Positions 9,588-18,378 of a DNA stretch of 32,979 nucleotides are shown here, in pieces. Every line of letters begins with the position of its first letter. Within the stretch, counting starts at the first letter, position 1. This DNA is from Planctomycetota bacterium (GTDB lineage: Bacteria; Planctomycetota; UBA1135; GCA-002686595): NCBI GenBank assembly GCA_029248265.1, contig JAQWJQ010000264.1:1-32979 (forward strand). Reading direction: 5' to 3'. The translations under genes were made by a program, and so were the position numbers. The notes under the pieces were generated by a model. The model ran no database searches, was not told the origin of the DNA, and saw nothing but the letters and a program-made list of their open reading frames with translations.

Positions 9588-11075
9588 TCAGGCGCCGCGT
9601 CGCTCCAGAGCATCCCCGGCGTTGGCACCCCTCTTGCTCGGCGCGGGGGGGAGGTGCCGGGCGGGCCGAGGGACGCCAGGCTCGTGCCGCAGCTGGAGCC
9701 CGCCCGAGCGCTCCATGATCACCCGCAAGACACGTCGGTCGCTCGCTTCGCTGACGCGGAAGGTGACCCCCTCGGAGGTGAACGACTCGCCGGCGGACGG
9801 GAAGCGGCCGATCTCCGAGAGCACGAAGCCGCCCAGCGTCTCGTAGTCCGACTCCTCCGGGAGCTCGAGGCCGAGGGCCTCGTTGACCTCGGAGACGTGG
9901 AGGCTCGCGTCAGCTTCAACCGCGCCGTTCTCCAGCGGGCGGAACGCGGTGTTCTCCTCCTCGTACTCGTCGCTGACGTGCCCGACGATCTCGGCCACCA
10001 CATCAGCGAGGGTCACGAGCCCTGCGGTCCCCCCGTACTCATCGACGACGATGGCCATCTTCTGCCGACCGGTGCGGAACTGGTTCAGGAGGTCGGGGAC
10101 GCGTACCGTTTCGGGGACGAGCAGCGGCGGCCGCATGATGTCCCGGATGCGTGTGCTCTCAAGACGCTTCTCAGCGACGGCCTTGGCCGCTTCGAGGGCG
10201 GTCAGGGTGCCGATGATGGAGTCGATCGTGCCTTCGTAGACGGGGATCCGCGAGAAGCTCGCCTTCGCGAAGACCGCGACGGCGTCGGAAAGCGCGGCGC
10301 CCTCCTCGATGGCGTAGATCTCGGTGCGCGGGGTCATGACCTCGGCGGCGTCGACCTCGCCAAATTCGATCGCGTTGGCGATGAGCTCGCGGGTCTCAGC
10401 GGCGAGGTCGCCGTCAAACTCAGCGCTCTCCACCATGGCGCGGAAGCCCTCGACCATCCGGCGCGTGCCTTCGTCGGTCTCGGGGGATCGAACACCGCGG
10501 AGGATGGCGCGGCGAATGGTGCGGAGCAGGCTCACCACAGGGACGAGCGGCAGTGAGAGCCGCGCGAAGATCGGGAGCACCGCGCGGAGTAGCGCCTCGC
10601 CTCGGGAGCTGGCCAGCGCTGCCGGCAGGGTTTGCGTCGCCAGGTGCAGCAGCGGGGCGCCCAGGATGAGCGTCAGCGCAGCGGTCTTGAGCGCGCCCAG
10701 CCCGGCGGCTTCGCCGAGCAGTGACAGCAACAGCAAGGTGGCGGCGACGCGGCACAGCTGGGCCGCGAGGCTCGCGGCGCCGCTCAGCGACTCGCGACGC
10801 TCAAGGTGCGCGGCCAATGGGTCGTGCGGGCGCTGCTCCCCGTCGGCGGGCTCCTCGGTGGGTACGGCCCGCTCGATGGACTCCGCAAGCATCGCGAAGA
10901 AGCCCGCGGCGAGCAGGAGGAGCAGCAGGCTCAGGGAGCCGACGAGCGGCTGGTCCATGTTGAGCGGCGAGCCGCCGGGAGCGGCGCCGGAGCCAGGGGC
11001 TTCGACCAGCAGCGCCGAGCCGTGGGCTGGCGGAGGCTCGAGCTCGGCTTCGGGGGAGGGGAGATCGTTTGGCAC
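9588..11075 (-). CDS. HlyC/CorC family protein (CNNM-like TM region, paired CBS domains, CorC_HlyC domain)
   Basis: Motifs VMTPRTEIYAIEEGAALSDAV..SFSRIPVYEGTIDSIIGTL, RDIMRPPLLVPETV, KMAIVVDEYGGTAGLVTLADVVAEIVG; C-terminal transporter-associated domain. Confidence 0.9.
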   Translation of the reverse strand: MPNDLPSPEAELEPPPAHGSALLVEAPGSGAAPGGSPLNMDQPLVGSLSLLLLLLAAGFFAMLAESIERAVPTEEPADGEQRPHDPLAAHLERRESLSGAASLAAQLCRVAATLLLLSLLGEAAGLGALKTAALTLILGAPLLHLATQTLPAALASSRGEALLRAVLPIFARLSLPLVPVVSLLRTIRRAILRGVRSPETDEGTRRMVEGFRAMVESAEFDGDLAAETRELIANAIEFGEVDAAEVMTPRTEIYAIEEGAALSDAVAVFAKASFSRIPVYEGTIDSIIGTLTALEAAKAVAEKRLESTRIRDIMRPPLLVPETVRVPDLLNQFRTGRQKMAIVVDEYGGTAGLVTLADVVAEIVGHVSDEYEEENTAFRPLENGAVEADASLHVSEVNEALGLELPEESDYETLGGFVLSEIGRFPSAGESFTSEGVTFRVSEASDRRVLRVIMERSGGLQLRHEPGVPRPARHLPPAPSKRGANAGDALERRGA

Positions 11076-11360
11076 GGTCGATGGAGTAGGGGGGACGCTC
11101 CTCTGATCATAAGGCTCGGGCGGGGCGGAGGGCTAACCCGGGACGTGAGCGTGGTCGGGCGGCGAACCGAACGGCGCTCCTCCGGACCCTCAGCGTCCAT
11201 TCATGGTCGTGGGCGTTCCGAGCCCGTAACGTCTGGCCTCGCCCCACCCGGCCTCGTCGATGCGTGGTGTCGTCGCTAGTTCATTGCTGGATTGGGCTTA
11301 TGGCCGTTCTTGGCTCATTGTCGGCGGCGCTGGCACGGCACTCGCCCATGGGCCCTCGCC

Positions 11361-12065
11361 ATGTCCAACCTGTCCGCCGTCTGCACGCCCTCGCCTGTCC
11401 TCTCAACCCGCACCGTGGAAACCGGGCTGATGGTCGAGTTCCAGGCACGCCGGGACCACGCCTCGTTCGAGGCGTTGTATCGGGCGGCGGCCCCAGGGTT
11501 GCTCGTGTGGATCCGAAGCCTCCACGCTCAACAGCGGGACCGCGGGGACCCGAGAGAGACGCTGCAAGATGCCTTCCTCAACATCTACCGCTACGCGGCC
11601 TCCTTCAAGCCGTCGGCGCCCGGGGGATTCCGCTCCTGGGCGCGCACCATCGCCGGAAACGCGCTGCGCCGCAGGGGCAGGGACCGCGGCAGGAGGCCCG
11701 TGGTGCAGAGCGACCTTGGAGAGGGGGCGCTCGAGCAGGGGGACCTGCGCCTGGAGCCGTGCTCGGCCGTCTCACTCGGTGAGCAGGCCAACGCCGTTCG
11801 CTCGGGCATGGCCCTGCTTCTCCTTCACTACGCGACCTGCTTCAAGGCGCTCTCCACGCGCGACCAGGCCGCGCTTCGGATGGTGGAGGTCGAGGGGCGC
11901 TCCTACGACGAGGTGGGGGCGGAGCTGGGCACGAGGCGTTCAAACACCAAGATGGTCGTCTTTCGAGCTCGCAAGAGGCTCCAGAGCCTCGTGGCGGGCA
12001 CGATCAGCGGCGCCGGTTTGGTCCCCGGCTCCGGTGCGTCGGTGGCCGCGCTGCAGAGCGCCTGA
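11361..12065 (+). CDS. RNA polymerase sigma factor, ECF/sigma-70 family
   Basis: Region 2-like RETLQDAFLNIYRYAASFKPSAPGGFRSWARTIAGNALRRR and region 4-like LSTRDQAALRMVEVEGRSYDEVGAELGTRRSNTKMVVFRARKRL. Start chosen at MSNLS; 11292 is also possible. Confidence 0.8.
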   Translation: MSNLSAVCTPSPVLSTRTVETGLMVEFQARRDHASFEALYRAAAPGLLVWIRSLHAQQRDRGDPRETLQDAFLNIYRYAASFKPSAPGGFRSWARTIAGNALRRRGRDRGRRPVVQSDLGEGALEQGDLRLEPCSAVSLGEQANAVRSGMALLLLHYATCFKALSTRDQAALRMVEVEGRSYDEVGAELGTRRSNTKMVVFRARKRLQSLVAGTISGAGLVPGSGASVAALQSA

Positions 12066-12171
12066 GCCCCCGCACTTCGAGGCCAGCGCGCGCGCGGGCG
12101 AGGGGCCGCGGCGGCGCTGAACTGGAGGCTCGACGAGCGCATCCCCGCCCCAGTCCCGTAGTCTTGCACCC

Positions 12172-13437
12172 ATGAGCGATCGGGACGATGCACCTCCGAT
12201 CGAGGAGGTGGACCTCCTCGTGACCGGGATCGGTGAGCTTGCGACCCCAACCGGCACCTTGGCGCGGGCGGGCGCCTCCATGGGAGCCCTCAGTGTCTCT
12301 CGGGGGGCGGCGGTGGCCTGCGACGGGGGCCGCTTTGTCGCGGTGGGGGCTGAGCATGAGTTGACGTCGCGGTTCAGAGGGCGCGAGGTCCTCGACGCAG
12401 GTGGGGGCCTCGCCATTCCTGGCCTGGTCGACTCCCACACGCATCCGGTCTTCCTCGGGACCCGGGAGGGAGAATTCGAGCAGCGCATCGGGGGCCGGAG
12501 CTACGTCGAGATCGCGGCCGCAGGTGGCGGGATTCGCTCCAGCCTTGAGGGGGTGCGGGGGAGCACAGAGCAGCTCCTCCTCGCGGCCCTGCTCCCGCGC
12601 CTCGATCGCTTCCTCCAGCTTGGAACGACGACGATCGAGGCGAAGACCGGCTACGGGCTGACCGTGGCGGACGAGCTCAAGGGGCTGGACGTGATCGCTG
12701 CGGCCAACCAAGCCCACGCAGTGGAGCTGGTGGCAACGTGCCTGGGCGCGCATGACGTGCCCCCTGAATTCAATGGGCGCCCCGAGGACTGGATCGAGAT
12801 CGTCTGCGAGGAGCTCTGGCCCGCTGCAGCGACCAAGGCGGCCTTCGCCGACGTCTTCACCGAGAGCCATGTGTTCGGGCTGGACGCGTCGCGCCGCCTG
12901 ATGGAGTCGGCCCGTGAGCACGGGCTCGGGATCAGGATGCACGTCGACCAGCTCACCTCGCTCGGCGGCGCAGAGCTGGCTGCGGAGCTGGGCGCTTCGA
13001 GCGCGGATCATCTGGAGCACGTCTCCGAGCACGGCATCGCAGCGCTGGCGGACCGCGGCGTACAGCCAGTGCTCTGCCCGCTGGTGCCGCTCTTCTTGGG
13101 GGAAGCGCAGGAGGCACCGGCTCGGAGGATGATCGACGCTGGCTGCGCTCCGGCCCTCTCCACGGACTTCAATCCCGGCTCCTGCTACTGCATGAGCCTC
13201 TTCGAGGTCATGAGCTGGGCGGCGCTCCGGTACAGGATGAGCGCCGCTGAGGCGCTCACGGGGACGACCCTCAACGCGGCCTGCACGCTCGGCCTCGGCC
13301 ACGAACTCGGCTCTGTTGAGGTCGGCAAGCGAGCGGATCTCGTCTTGACGGACCTGCCGAATTACTCGCACCTGACCTACGAGCTCGGACGGAATCCGGT
13401 CCAGAAGGTCATCAAGGGCGGCGCGGTCGTCCGGTGA
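12172..13437 (+). CDS. hutI: Imidazolonepropionase
   Basis: Amidohydrolase fold with HutI signatures: DSHTHPVFLGTREGEFEQRIGGRSYVEIAAAGGGI, TTTIEAKTGYGL, CLGAHDVPPEF, HVDQLTSLGGAELAAELGASSADHLEH, STDFNPGSC. Confidence 0.9.
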   Translation: MSDRDDAPPIEEVDLLVTGIGELATPTGTLARAGASMGALSVSRGAAVACDGGRFVAVGAEHELTSRFRGREVLDAGGGLAIPGLVDSHTHPVFLGTREGEFEQRIGGRSYVEIAAAGGGIRSSLEGVRGSTEQLLLAALLPRLDRFLQLGTTTIEAKTGYGLTVADELKGLDVIAAANQAHAVELVATCLGAHDVPPEFNGRPEDWIEIVCEELWPAAATKAAFADVFTESHVFGLDASRRLMESAREHGLGIRMHVDQLTSLGGAELAAELGASSADHLEHVSEHGIAALADRGVQPVLCPLVPLFLGEAQEAPARRMIDAGCAPALSTDFNPGSCYCMSLFEVMSWAALRYRMSAAEALTGTTLNAACTLGLGHELGSVEVGKRADLVLTDLPNYSHLTYELGRNPVQKVIKGGAVVR

Positions 13438-13523
13438 GAGATTCCGCGGACCGCGCGGCAATCCCGACGTTCGGCGACCTCCCGGCTGCTAACCTCCCGC
13501 CGGCCCAAAGCCCCTCCCCAGCC

Positions 13524-14852
13524 ATGTCCAGCAAGAAGCAGCTGATCCAGCCGCGCACCCTCAAGGGGTTCCGCGACTTCCTCCCCGCGGCGATGATCCC
13601 CCGCGAGCGGCTCATCGACACGGCCAAGGGCGTATATCGCTCCTTTGGGTTCAGCCCCATCGATACGCCGTCGCTCGAGTACACGGAGGTCCTGCTCGGC
13701 AAGGGGGGCGCGGAGACGGACAAGCAGATGTACCGCTTCACCGATCACGGCGGCCGGGACGTGGGGATGCGCTTTGACCTGACCGTGCCCTTCGCGCGCT
13801 TCGCCGCCCAGCACATCGGCACGCTGGGGACGCCCTTCAAGCGGTACCACGTCGGCCCGGTGTGGAGGGGAGAGAACACGCAGCGGGGGCGCTATCGCGA
13901 GTTCATCCAGTGCGACTTTGACACGATCGGGACGACGAGCACGACGAGTGATGTGGAAGCCGCGCTGGTGATCCACGAGCTGTTCCGGGCGATCGGCTTC
14001 GAACGGTTCACGATTCGGATCAATGATCGCCGGCTGCTGACGGGGCTGCTCGAGTCCCTCGACCTCCTCGAACAGCAGACCTCCGTGCTGCGGGTGCTCG
14101 ACAAGTTGGACAAGGCCGGCCCGGGCGCGGTGGCTTCTGAGCTCAAGGACGGGGTCGGCCTCTCCGAGGCACAGGTCTCTGCCGTCCTTGAGTTCGCCCA
14201 GCTTGAGGGCTCGCCGGCGGCCCTGCTGGAGGCGATCGAGCCCCTGGTCCGCGGGGCCGAGGTCGGCCTCGCCGGGCACAGCGGCCTCGCGACCCTGTTC
14301 GAGGCGGCCACTGCGGCGGGCGTCCCCGCTGAACGGATCAAGCTCGACCCGTCCATCGCGCGCGGACTGGACTACTACACGGGCGCCATCTTCGAGACGT
14401 TCCTCGATGACCTCCCGGGGATCGGGAGCTGTTGTTCAGGGGGGCGGTACGACGACCTCGCGACCCTGTACACCAAGCAGGACCTCCCCGGCGTCGGCGC
14501 CTCGCTGGGGGTCGATCGACTCCTCGCAGCGATGGAGGAGCTCGGGATGATCGAGGCTCAGTCGGCTCCCTGCCCGGTCTTCATGCCCATGCTGGAGAAG
14601 GACCGCCTCGGCGACTACCTCGCCCTCGCGAGGGAGCTCCGGGCAGCGGGGGTGGGGGTCGAGCTCTACCCCGAGCCGAGGAAGCTCGGCGCGCAGCTGA
14701 AGTACGCGGACCGGCGAGGCTTCGCCCTCGCGGTGATCGCGGGGAGCTCCGAGTTCGAGTCGGGCACGTGCCAGTTGAAGGACCTCCGCGCCAAGGAGGG
14801 GGTCGAGGTGGCCCGTGGCGACCTGGCCGCCCGGATCGGAGAGCTCCTCTAG
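13524..14852 (+). CDS. hisS: Histidyl-tRNA synthetase
   Basis: Class II motifs: GFRDFLP, YTEVLLGKGGAETDKQMYRFTDHGGRDVGMRFDLTVPFAR, GPVWRGENTQRGRYREFIQCDFD, RGLDYYTGAIFE, GGRYDDL. Start at MSSKKQ. Confidence 0.95.
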   Translation: MSSKKQLIQPRTLKGFRDFLPAAMIPRERLIDTAKGVYRSFGFSPIDTPSLEYTEVLLGKGGAETDKQMYRFTDHGGRDVGMRFDLTVPFARFAAQHIGTLGTPFKRYHVGPVWRGENTQRGRYREFIQCDFDTIGTTSTTSDVEAALVIHELFRAIGFERFTIRINDRRLLTGLLESLDLLEQQTSVLRVLDKLDKAGPGAVASELKDGVGLSEAQVSAVLEFAQLEGSPAALLEAIEPLVRGAEVGLAGHSGLATLFEAATAAGVPAERIKLDPSIARGLDYYTGAIFETFLDDLPGIGSCCSGGRYDDLATLYTKQDLPGVGASLGVDRLLAAMEELGMIEAQSAPCPVFMPMLEKDRLGDYLALARELRAAGVGVELYPEPRKLGAQLKYADRRGFALAVIAGSSEFESGTCQLKDLRAKEGVEVARGDLAARIGELL

Positions 14853-15139
14853 TCCCGGGCTCTTCGGGGGGGCTGGCCCGCCGGGCTGCCTGCCAGCAGG
14901 ATTCCTGGCGCAGGGGTCCAGTCGTCGGGCCGTGGCTTAGGAAGAGGACAAGGACCAGGGGCCGACGGCGAGCCGCACTCCACGCGAGGCACGGGTCGCG
15001 ACGGGCGCTGCGATCCCCATTTTGGGAGGTTCCCGGAGCATGGGGACCTGCCATCTCGGACCACAGACTTCGGACGGGATCAGCCCTGAGGAGGTAAACT
15101 CAATGGAGAGTCCTAGCCCCTCCTTCGCGGAATCCTGCC

Positions 15140-16645
15140 ATGCAATCCCAACGGTCGTCCCTTCGCAGCGTGCGTTCCCGACGCACCATTCTCGGTGGGT
15201 CCACTGGTCGGGCGGCGTCCCAGGGGGCGATTTCTCCCATGGGACCGAGCGCCCCCGCGCCCGGGGCGGCCGCGCGAGGCGACCTGGACCGGGCCCTCGC
15301 GCACCGTGCGACCCAGGGGTTCACGCGGGAGACGCTGGGTGAGATCCGGTCGCTGGGGCGTCCGGCGTGGCTGGACCAACAGCTCAACCCGCAGCTCATC
15401 GCGGATCCGGCGGCCGACGCCTTCGTGGCGGGCTACCCGAGCGTCTCCATGTCGATCCCGGACCTGCACGCGAACTTCGCCAACTCAAGCCTCGTCCCCT
15501 GCGAGCACCTGCAGCAGGTGTGTGTGGCCCGTTCTGTGTTGAGCGAGCGTGAGCTCTTCGAGCGAGTCGTCGAGTTCTGGCATGACCACTTCAACGTCGA
15601 CCAACTCGAGACCGTGCGGGGGCGCCTGTTCTTCACCGCCTACGATCGAGACACGATCCGGCAGCACGCTCTGGGTCGCTTCGAGGACCTGCTGATCTCC
15701 GTCGCGAAGAGCCCCGCGATGTCCGCGTACCTGGACGGGGATGTGAACGTCGCCGGAGCAGCCAACGAGAACTTCGGTCGGGAGGTCATGGAGCTGCACA
15801 CCCTCGGGGTGGATGGGCCCTACACCGAGGACGATGTGCGTGAGATCAGCCGCTGCTTCACCGGCTGGCGGTACGAGTACTGGTTCGAGGCCAACCCGGG
15901 GGACTTCTACTTCGACGCGGCGGGCCATGACTTCGGGCCGAAGAGGGTCCTCGGCGTTCAGTTGCCGGGCGGCGGGGGAGTGCAGGACGGACTGGACATG
16001 CTCCGCTTCCTGGCGGCCCACCCGAAGACCCTCGACTACGTCTCGCGGAAGCTCCTGAGCTGGCTGGCCGGAGCGGAGCCACCCCAGGCCGCGGTGGATC
16101 AGGTGGTCGGGGTCTGGCAAGCCACCGCGGGCGATCTCAGAGAGGTCGTGCGCGAGGCGCTCTCGGATGGAGTGCTCGAGCTCTGCTCGGCGACGACGGC
16201 GCTCAAGCTAAAGCGGCCGTACCACTTCGGGGTCGGGCTCATGCGGCAGCTGCGCGCCGACACGGCGGACGACTTCCTGGGGGCCGCGCGGATCTTTGAG
16301 CTGGTCGGTCACCGGCCGTATGTCTGGGGGACACCGGACGGGTACCCCGATACGCTCCTCGCGTGGGGGAGCGACGTGAACGGTCGCTGGGCCTACTCGA
16401 CGAACCTCCTGAACGGGGCGCTGCCCGGGCTGAGGGTCCCGATCACCGCGCTGAATGACCTCCGCGGTTCAGCGCCCAACGCGGGCCTGGCCCAGCGTCT
16501 GGCTCAGGAGATGTCCGGCGGCCTCATCCCCGGTGCTGAGGTGGCACGGGTCCAGCAGTACATCGATTCCCGGCCTTTCACGGACCAGGTCCTGCGGGAC
16601 GCGGTGGCGCTCCTGGCGTCCAGTCCGGGTTACCAGTTCTATTGA
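15140..16645 (+). CDS. DUF1800 family protein
   Basis: Typical DUF1800 sequence: LSERELFERVVEFWHDHFNVD, NENFGREVMELHTLGVDGPYTEDDVREISRCFTGW, HDFGPKRVLG, FLAAHPKTLDYVSRKLLSWLAG. Immediately followed by a DUF1501 gene. Confidence 0.9.
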   Translation: MQSQRSSLRSVRSRRTILGGSTGRAASQGAISPMGPSAPAPGAAARGDLDRALAHRATQGFTRETLGEIRSLGRPAWLDQQLNPQLIADPAADAFVAGYPSVSMSIPDLHANFANSSLVPCEHLQQVCVARSVLSERELFERVVEFWHDHFNVDQLETVRGRLFFTAYDRDTIRQHALGRFEDLLISVAKSPAMSAYLDGDVNVAGAANENFGREVMELHTLGVDGPYTEDDVREISRCFTGWRYEYWFEANPGDFYFDAAGHDFGPKRVLGVQLPGGGGVQDGLDMLRFLAAHPKTLDYVSRKLLSWLAGAEPPQAAVDQVVGVWQATAGDLREVVREALSDGVLELCSATTALKLKRPYHFGVGLMRQLRADTADDFLGAARIFELVGHRPYVWGTPDGYPDTLLAWGSDVNGRWAYSTNLLNGALPGLRVPITALNDLRGSAPNAGLAQRLAQEMSGGLIPGAEVARVQQYIDSRPFTDQVLRDAVALLASSPGYQFY

Positions 16646-16660
16646 TCCGGAGCCGACACC

Positions 16661-17941
16661 ATGACACGACGAAGTGAACGTGCCGCGTGCTCTGAGTACG
16701 CCAACCTCTCCAGACGGGGCTTCCTGCGAACGGCGGCAGCGGGAGCAGCGGCCACCTCGGCCATGCCCCGGATCGCCTTCAGCGCAGCGCGCGGGAGCGG
16801 CGCTGGCGCGCAGCGTGATGTCCTGATCAACGTCTTCCTCCGTGGAGGGATGGACGGGCTCAGCGCGGTCGTGCCCTACGGCGACCCGGACTATGCGTCG
16901 TCACGGGGGCCGCTCGCCATCCCGGGCCCCTCCTCTGGCAACGGGTCAGTGGACCTGGACGGGACCTTCTGCCTGTCGCCGTCGGCTGCGCCGCTCCACA
17001 CGCCCTACGCGGACGGCCGACTCCTTGTCGTCCACGCCGCGGGCGCGCCGATCCACACGCTCTCTCACTTCGCTGGCATGCGCCGCTGGGAGACCGCGAC
17101 GCCGCTGAGCAACTCGCTCCCGCTCTCCGAGGGCTGGGTCTCGCGTCACCTCAGCACCGTCTCCCCTCTGGGTAGCGGGACCGTCCGAGCGCTGTCGGTC
17201 TCCGCGCTCCTGCCGTGGACGCTCACTGGAGCGCCCGGGGCTATCCCGATCGTGGTGCCTCAGACCTACGCGTTCCCCGGTGAGATCTCCACGGCGCTCG
17301 AGCGGAGGCAGGTGCTGGCGGACATGTACTCCCCTCAGCCCGCCCCGATGGGCCCTGCGGCGACCAGCGCGCTCGACGCGCTGGATCAGTTGGGAGGCGT
17401 GCAGTTCTCAAGCTACACCCCGTCCAACGGCGCGGTCTATCCCGGGGGGCCCTTCGGTGGCGGCCTCCGTTCGGTTGCGACGATGCTGAAGGCGGGCCTG
17501 GACCTCGAGTGCTGCGTCGTGGACTTCGACGGTTGGGACCACCACGTTCAGATGGGCCCGCTCAGCGGCACCTATGCGAGCATGCTGGACACCTTCGCGC
17601 GAGCCCTGGAGGCCTTCTACCTGGACCTGAAGAACTCCGGCATCGGATACACCCTCGTGGCCCACTCCGAGTTCGGCCGCCGGGTCGCGCCCAACCTCAG
17701 CGACGGCTGCGACCACGGCTTCGGGAACGCCATGTACCTCATGGGCGACGGGGTCGACGGCGGTCGCGTCCTGACCCAGTGGCCGGGGCTGGCGCCCACG
17801 AACCTGAATCAGGGGGACCTCGACGTCACGATCGACTATCGAGATGTCCTCTTCGAGGTCGCAGAGCGGCGGCTCGGGAGCCCCGACGCCAGCGTGCTCT
17901 TCCCTGGTCATACCCCGACGCTGCTCGGCGTCACGATCTAG
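16661..17941 (+). CDS. DUF1501 family protein with Tat signal
   Basis: Tat motif SRRGFLRTAAAGAAA; DUF1501 features NVFLRGGMDGLSAVVPYGDPDY, DGWDHH, HSEFGRRVAPN..GCDHGFGNAMYLMGDGVDGG. Confidence 0.92.
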   Translation: MTRRSERAACSEYANLSRRGFLRTAAAGAAATSAMPRIAFSAARGSGAGAQRDVLINVFLRGGMDGLSAVVPYGDPDYASSRGPLAIPGPSSGNGSVDLDGTFCLSPSAAPLHTPYADGRLLVVHAAGAPIHTLSHFAGMRRWETATPLSNSLPLSEGWVSRHLSTVSPLGSGTVRALSVSALLPWTLTGAPGAIPIVVPQTYAFPGEISTALERRQVLADMYSPQPAPMGPAATSALDALDQLGGVQFSSYTPSNGAVYPGGPFGGGLRSVATMLKAGLDLECCVVDFDGWDHHVQMGPLSGTYASMLDTFARALEAFYLDLKNSGIGYTLVAHSEFGRRVAPNLSDGCDHGFGNAMYLMGDGVDGGRVLTQWPGLAPTNLNQGDLDVTIDYRDVLFEVAERRLGSPDASVLFPGHTPTLLGVTI

Positions 17942-18076
17942 GAAGACCGCGTGGGGGTGGGGCCGCTCCTCCGCGCTCACGGGGCCTTGCGGTGGGCCCT
18001 CACGCGGCGCGGGCGGCGCCATGACTCGTGCTCAGGGCCCCAGGCCGTGCCCGAGACCCCGAGCGGAGGTGGGATC

Positions 18077-18088
18077 CACGTCGACGTG
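18077..18088. repeat. 12-bp palindrome CACGTCGACGTG
   Basis: Perfect palindrome in the convergent gap between the DUF1501 gene and the small peptide gene. Confidence 0.4.
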
Positions 18089-18108
18089 CGCAGGGCCTGA
18101 CGTGGGCG

Positions 18109-18120
18109 TGCTGCGCAGCA
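18109..18120. repeat. 12-bp palindrome TGCTGCGCAGCA
   Basis: Second perfect palindrome in the same convergent gap. Confidence 0.4.
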
Positions 18121-18164
18121 TGGACGGAAGGGAGGGGAGAGGTCCCCCCTGGCGGTCGGTCAGG

Positions 18165-18341
18165 TCACTTGTCGAAGACGTTCGTCTCGCTCGGGCTGAT
18201 GCGCTCCTCGACGGTCTCGACCGTGAGGTCGAGGCCCTCGAGGTCGAGGGCTTCTCCGCCTGCAGCGGCGGAGGTCTCATTGTCCTTGGCGGACACCTCG
18301 TCGTTCTCGAGGTCATCCCTTTGGTCTTTGTTCTGATTCAT
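18165..18341 (-). CDS. Small acidic peptide, candidate RiPP precursor (58 aa)
   Basis: MNQNKDQRDDLENDEVSAKDNETSAAAGGEALDLEGLDLTVETVEERISPSETNVFDK. ATG at 18341, TGA at 18165-18167, 37 nt after the stop of a B12-type radical SAM gene with an RRE-like C-terminus. Codon third positions are mostly G/C. No clear Shine-Dalgarno. The ORF track shows it only inside a longer, spurious upstream extension (18165..18773). Confidence 0.7.
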   Translation of the reverse strand: MNQNKDQRDDLENDEVSAKDNETSAAAGGEALDLEGLDLTVETVEERISPSETNVFDK

Positions 18342-18378
18342 CGTCGGTGGGGTGGGCAGAGATGGGAGGGGCAGAGGC

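Noticed and set aside
12004-13461. 485-aa minus-strand ORF opposite hutI
   Set aside because: Shadow ORF of hutI; no domain signature.
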